Shown here: positions 44,837 to 47,480 of the stretch, in pieces | How positions within the stretch are numbered: position 1 is the stretch's first letter | How the letters are laid out: each line of letters begins with the position of its first letter | DNA from: Gemmataceae bacterium | GTDB lineage: Bacteria > Planctomycetota > Planctomycetia > Gemmatales > Gemmataceae | Direction of reading: 5' to 3' | DNA length: 47,480 nt | Assembly: GCA_009691845.1 (NCBI GenBank) | Contig: SIAJ01000039.1 | Location: 1-47,480, forward strand | The notes under the pieces: generated by a model | What the model was told of the DNA's origin: nothing | The model's input: the letters and a program-made list of their open reading frames with translations, nothing else | Databases searched by the model: none | Translations under genes and position numbers: made by a program

Positions 44837-45655
44837 ATGAACCGGTTGTTCACAATCCTCGCTTCACTCGCTCTGGCTGGATTCGCGGCCGCCCAGGAAC
44901 CCATTCCTCCCCGCGAAGTGAAGCCCGAAGAAAAGAAAGCTGCGCCCGCGAAGGAACCCGAGAAGACCGAGCCGAAGGAAGAACTCGACGTGCAAAAGAC
45001 GGCCGAGCGGATCGCGGAGAATGCCCAAAAAGCCGGCGAACGGTTGAAGGAAAAAGATCCGGGGGCCGACACTCGCAAGATTCAACAAGAGATTCTCAAG
45101 GACATCGACGCACTTCTGAAAAAAGCGCAAGAACCACCGCCGCCATCGACGCCCATGCCAAGTGACATGCCTCCTCCCATGATGCCGCCGCCGAAAGATG
45201 GCATGGCTCCGAAGTCCCCCATGCCCAAGGGGGGAATGGGAGAGATGCCACCTCCCAAAAGCGGTGCCAGTGGGTCGCAGGGGAACGAAGGGAAGAAGCC
45301 TCGGCGGGAACGCAAGCCGCGTAGCGATTCACCCATGGGCATGAGCGAACCTCTGGTCAAGGGCATGAATCCGTTGCCCGAGAAGAAGGACCGGAAGGAG
45401 GGACCGGAACCCAAGGGGGGAACCGAGAAGAAGGATGGCAAGGAAGACGATCGCAACGGCACGAACTCGCCGAAACGAGAGAACGACAAACTCGCCGACC
45501 TGTACAAGGACGTGTGGGGCCATCTGCCCGAACGGCTACGACAAGAGATGGACCTGTACTATCGCGAGCAATTCATGCCTCGGTACAGCGAACTGTTGAA
45601 GCAGTACTACTCGGTCCTCGCGGAGCAGCGGAAGAAATCGGGGGACGGCAAATGA
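44837..45655 (+). CDS. Exported Pro/Lys/Gly-rich protein with conserved C-terminus
   Basis: The 272-residue protein has a signal peptide (MNRLFTILASLALAGFAAAQ). The middle is low complexity: KPEEKKAAPAKEPEKTEPKE, a short helix (TAERIAENAQKAGERL), then Pro/Met-rich and Gly/Lys-rich tracts. The last 50 residues (LYKDVWGHLPERLRQEMDLY ... YYSVLAEQ) look folded and are probably the functional end. The ribosome site is GAAGGGTGCTGAG. Its ATGA end overlaps the Tat-exported gene that follows. Confidence 0.85.
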   Translation: MNRLFTILASLALAGFAAAQEPIPPREVKPEEKKAAPAKEPEKTEPKEELDVQKTAERIAENAQKAGERLKEKDPGADTRKIQQEILKDIDALLKKAQEPPPPSTPMPSDMPPPMMPPPKDGMAPKSPMPKGGMGEMPPPKSGASGSQGNEGKKPRRERKPRSDSPMGMSEPLVKGMNPLPEKKDRKEGPEPKGGTEKKDGKEDDRNGTNSPKRENDKLADLYKDVWGHLPERLRQEMDLYYREQFMPRYSELLKQYYSVLAEQRKKSGDGK

Positions 45656-46752
45656 CGTCTCGGCGCCGATTTATGTTTCGCTCGGCCTCCGTCGGGGCGG
45701 GCTTGGCCGCGAGCCTGTCGATCCGCGCCAATCCCGGCGACGGCACGCTTCCACAGCCGGTCGACTACGTTGACCACCTGAATCCGGAATCGATCAAGGC
45801 CATCGACCGGGGGTTAGCGTACCTTGCCAACTCGCAGAATCGCGATGGCTCGTTCGGGGACACGGCCCTCTTTCGCGGCAATCTCGCGGTCACCAGTCTT
45901 GCCGGCCTGGCATTGATGGCAGGCGGTCACCTGCCGGGACGCGGAGCCTATGGCAACGCGGTTTCACGGGCGTTGCAGTTCGTGCTGAGCAAAGAACAGA
46001 AATCGCCCCCCGGCTTCCTGAACAATTCGGACGGAACGTATCGCCAGGGGCCGATGTATAGCCATGGCTTCGCGACCTTGTTCCTGGCTGAAATATTCGG
46101 CATGGTCCAGGATGCCGCGATTCAAGATCGTCTGCGTGGCACGATCGAACGAGCGATTCGCGTGATCGTGAACAGCCAGAACTCCGAAGGTGGCTGGCGA
46201 TACGAACCGATGAAAATGCACGCCGACTCCTCCGTGACAATTTGCCAGATCATGGCGCTGCGGTCGGCCCGGAACATTGGCTTCTTCGTTCCGAAGGAAG
46301 TGGCGGATCGTTGCGTGAAATACGTGCGTTCCTGTCAAACGGCCGATGGCGGCTACACCTATTTTAGCGGCCAAGGCGGGGCGGCGTTCCCGCGTTCAGC
46401 GGCTGGCGTGGTGGCTCTCTATTGTGCCGGCGTCTATTCCGGGCCCGAGGTGGATCGAGGCTTGCGCTATCTCATGCGGTTCAAGCCAGGCACTTTCGCT
46501 GGACGTGCTGGCTTCATGCCAGATCAGCACTACTACTATGGTCAGTACTACGCGGCCCAGGCCATGTGGACGGCCGGCCCGAAATACTGGAACGATTGGT
46601 TCCCGGCCATTCGCGATGAATTGTTGCGCTTCGTGAGATCACGCCCGGATGGCATCTGGGCCGATCCAACTGTGTGTAGCCACTATGCCACGGCCATGGC
46701 CTGCATTATCCTGCAGATTCCCAATAACTACTTGCCCATCCTTCAAAAATGA
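45652..46752 (+). CDS. Tat-exported prenyltransferase/squalene-oxidase-repeat protein
   Basis: The 366-residue protein starts with a twin-arginine signal (MTSRRRFMFRSASVGAGLAA) at the ATG at 45652, overlapping the previous stop by 4 bases; the frame is open to 45514 but that part lies inside the upstream gene. The mature part has repeated motifs of the alpha-toroid fold: LANSQNRDGSFGD, VNSQNSEGGWRYEP and CQTADGGYTYF, as in squalene cyclases and prenyltransferases. The acidic DxDD or metal-binding residues of true cyclases are not evident, so it is likely a non-catalytic scaffold or a hydrolase-like binding protein. Export to the periplasm is predicted. Confidence 0.85.
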   Translation: MTSRRRFMFRSASVGAGLAASLSIRANPGDGTLPQPVDYVDHLNPESIKAIDRGLAYLANSQNRDGSFGDTALFRGNLAVTSLAGLALMAGGHLPGRGAYGNAVSRALQFVLSKEQKSPPGFLNNSDGTYRQGPMYSHGFATLFLAEIFGMVQDAAIQDRLRGTIERAIRVIVNSQNSEGGWRYEPMKMHADSSVTICQIMALRSARNIGFFVPKEVADRCVKYVRSCQTADGGYTYFSGQGGAAFPRSAAGVVALYCAGVYSGPEVDRGLRYLMRFKPGTFAGRAGFMPDQHYYYGQYYAAQAMWTAGPKYWNDWFPAIRDELLRFVRSRPDGIWADPTVCSHYATAMACIILQIPNNYLPILQK

Positions 46753-47075
46753 CCCCTGTCGCGGATGAACTGAGCCCCTATCTTCTCGTCCGCGTTCGCG
46801 ATGGCCGAGCAGAGTTTGCACGCTGGCGTGCGGCCGAAGGGCAGGATGCGTTGGCGCTGTTTCTCACCTCGGCCAATGCTTCGGCCTATGCACAAGCGGC
46901 ACTGAAAGGGGCGGGCTGGCAAGTCGTGCGGCCACCTCGAACGTCTGTCCTGGAAGTGCTGCGAGCCTGTCACGATTCGGGAGTGTTGTTCGCGGTTCTC
47001 GATCCGGATGGCGAAAAAGCGAAACGTGTGTTTTCAATCGGAGAAGTGTTGCAAGCAGTTGCGGGAATTGGCTAA
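46749..47075 (+). CDS. Small protein of unknown function closing the BatA operon
   Basis: The 108-residue protein begins MTPVADELSPYLLVRVRDGR and has an alpha/beta look, with ALFLTSANASAYAQAALKGA and DSGVLFAVLDPDGEKAKRVF. It has no signal peptide or membrane segment and resembles an SseB-like small domain only loosely. It overlaps the preceding stop by 4 bases (ATGA) and is therefore the last coupled gene of the operon. It ends before a hairpin at 47085-47137. Confidence 0.7.
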   Translation: MTPVADELSPYLLVRVRDGRAEFARWRAAEGQDALALFLTSANASAYAQAALKGAGWQVVRPPRTSVLEVLRACHDSGVLFAVLDPDGEKAKRVFSIGEVLQAVAGIG

Positions 47076-47084
47076 CTCTTGCAG

Positions 47085-47137
47085 CCGCATACTTGCGGAT
47101 GCGGGAGTTGAGTCGGCCGCATTCTTGAGAATGCGGC
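47085..47137. terminator. Two hairpins between convergent genes
   Basis: The first pairs CCGCAT (47085-47090) with ATGCGG (47099-47104). The second is a 22-base near-perfect palindrome, GCCGCATTCT/AGAATGCGGC (47116-47125 and 47128-47137) around TG. Both share the CCGCAT core, so this is a second repeat-like family. It separates the BatA operon from the minus-strand gene at the right edge. Confidence 0.75.
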
Positions 47138-47153
47138 TACACATTTCAGCCAA

Positions 47154-47480
47154 TTACTTCTTCAAGACCGCTTTAACGACATCGCGAATGCTGGCCGCAC
47201 CAATCTTCTGCTCCCATTGCTTGACGGTTTCGACGAACGAGAGAAGATCCACCACGCTGATCGGGGTCGCGGCGACGGCGACAACCGAAGCGTCCTTGCG
47301 CGGACGTCCGACCTTGCGACGCTTGCGAATGCCCTGGCGTCGCTTCTCCGCACTCTTGGTTTGAGCGATATGCGGCTTGGACATTTCGACATTGTGCGTC
47401 GCTTTGATGTACTCCTGATAAGCCGAGGCTCCTACATCCCAGCCCAATTTTGCGATTGCTTCGCGAACCATTTCAACCTT
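47154..47480 (-). CDS. Small basic protein, N-terminus beyond the window
   Basis: The frame is open from 47154 to the right edge; the ATG at 47471 could start a 105-residue protein, but the codons before it (KVE) continue the same type of sequence, so the true start may lie outside. It reads VREAIAKLGWDVGASAYQEY, then KATHNVEMSKPHIAQTKS, a helix-turn-helix-like pattern, then a basic tract KRRQGIRKRRKVGRPRKD and a helical C-terminus. The GRPRKD motif recalls an AT-hook. It is probably a DNA-binding protein. Confidence 0.7.
   Translation of the reverse strand, partial: KVEMVREAIAKLGWDVGASAYQEYIKATHNVEMSKPHIAQTKSAEKRRQGIRKRRKVGRPRKDASVVAVAATPISVVDLLSFVETVKQWEQKIGAASIRDVVKAVLKK

Noticed and set aside
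1..47480. CRISPR array, phage or insertion sequence
   Set aside because: No evenly spaced direct repeats, transposase, integrase or capsid-like genes were seen.

Overview
The window looks like a chromosomal segment of a Planctomycetota bacterium, most likely of the Gemmataceae. This is an inference from gene content: a BatA/VWA plus squalene-cyclase-like operon, Tat-exported proteins of unknown function, an FHA-domain protein, an AcnA-type aconitase, long antisense shadow ORFs typical of high-GC DNA, and dispersed palindromes built around CACACTCCGTGTG. No rRNA, tRNA, CRISPR array, insertion sequence or prophage was recognised. Gene density is high, and most genes lie in short co-directional runs that end in long hairpins.

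Left part (1-18.4 kb). A truncated glycosyltransferase, an L-2-hydroxyglutarate oxidase (lhgO), an asparagine synthase (asnB) and a WbpD-like sugar N-acetyltransferase form a surface-polysaccharide-flavoured group. A multi-pass membrane protein, a frameshifted zinc-ribbon membrane protein and an FHA protein follow on the minus strand. After a small secreted protein comes a minus-strand operon with 4-bp overlaps: TIM-barrel sugar isomerase, CehA/McbA-type metallohydrolase and K+ channel with RCK domains. Next are a UvrD/PcrA helicase, acpS, a small protein, a secreted cyclophilin and the histidine genes hisD-hisC-hisB.

Middle (18.4-35.4 kb). An alpha-glucan phosphorylase is followed by a sirtuin overlapping a Tat-exported protein. 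Then come two genes that ordinary gene calling breaks because each has an in-frame TGA exactly at its redox or catalytic Cys position: a SelW/Rdx-like selenoprotein (CxxU) and selenophosphate synthetase SelD with Sec in its active site. They are the strongest finding of the window: two adjacent selenoprotein genes, one making the selenium donor that the organism needs to decode both. Hairpins with a G in the loop lie just after both TGA codons, as bacterial SECIS elements do. A SNF2-family ATPase and a SWIM zinc-finger protein follow. A lipoprotein, aconitase, ADP-heptose epimerase (hldD) and a deoxyhypusine-synthase-like protein complete the region.

Right part (35.5-47.5 kb). A plus-strand operon encodes a giant double-VWA/BatA membrane protein, a 1308-residue coiled-coil membrane protein, a secreted Pro/Lys-rich protein, a Tat-exported prenyltransferase-like repeat protein and a small protein. 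The last two junctions overlap by 4 bp. The set looks like one cell-envelope complex of unknown function. A truncated minus-strand gene ends the window.

Two levels of structure are not explained by the genes. One is a family of compound palindromes with conserved ends (GTAGTCGGCACAC and GTGCGGACTAC). The other is a set of unrelated long perfect hairpins placed at the ends of convergent genes.
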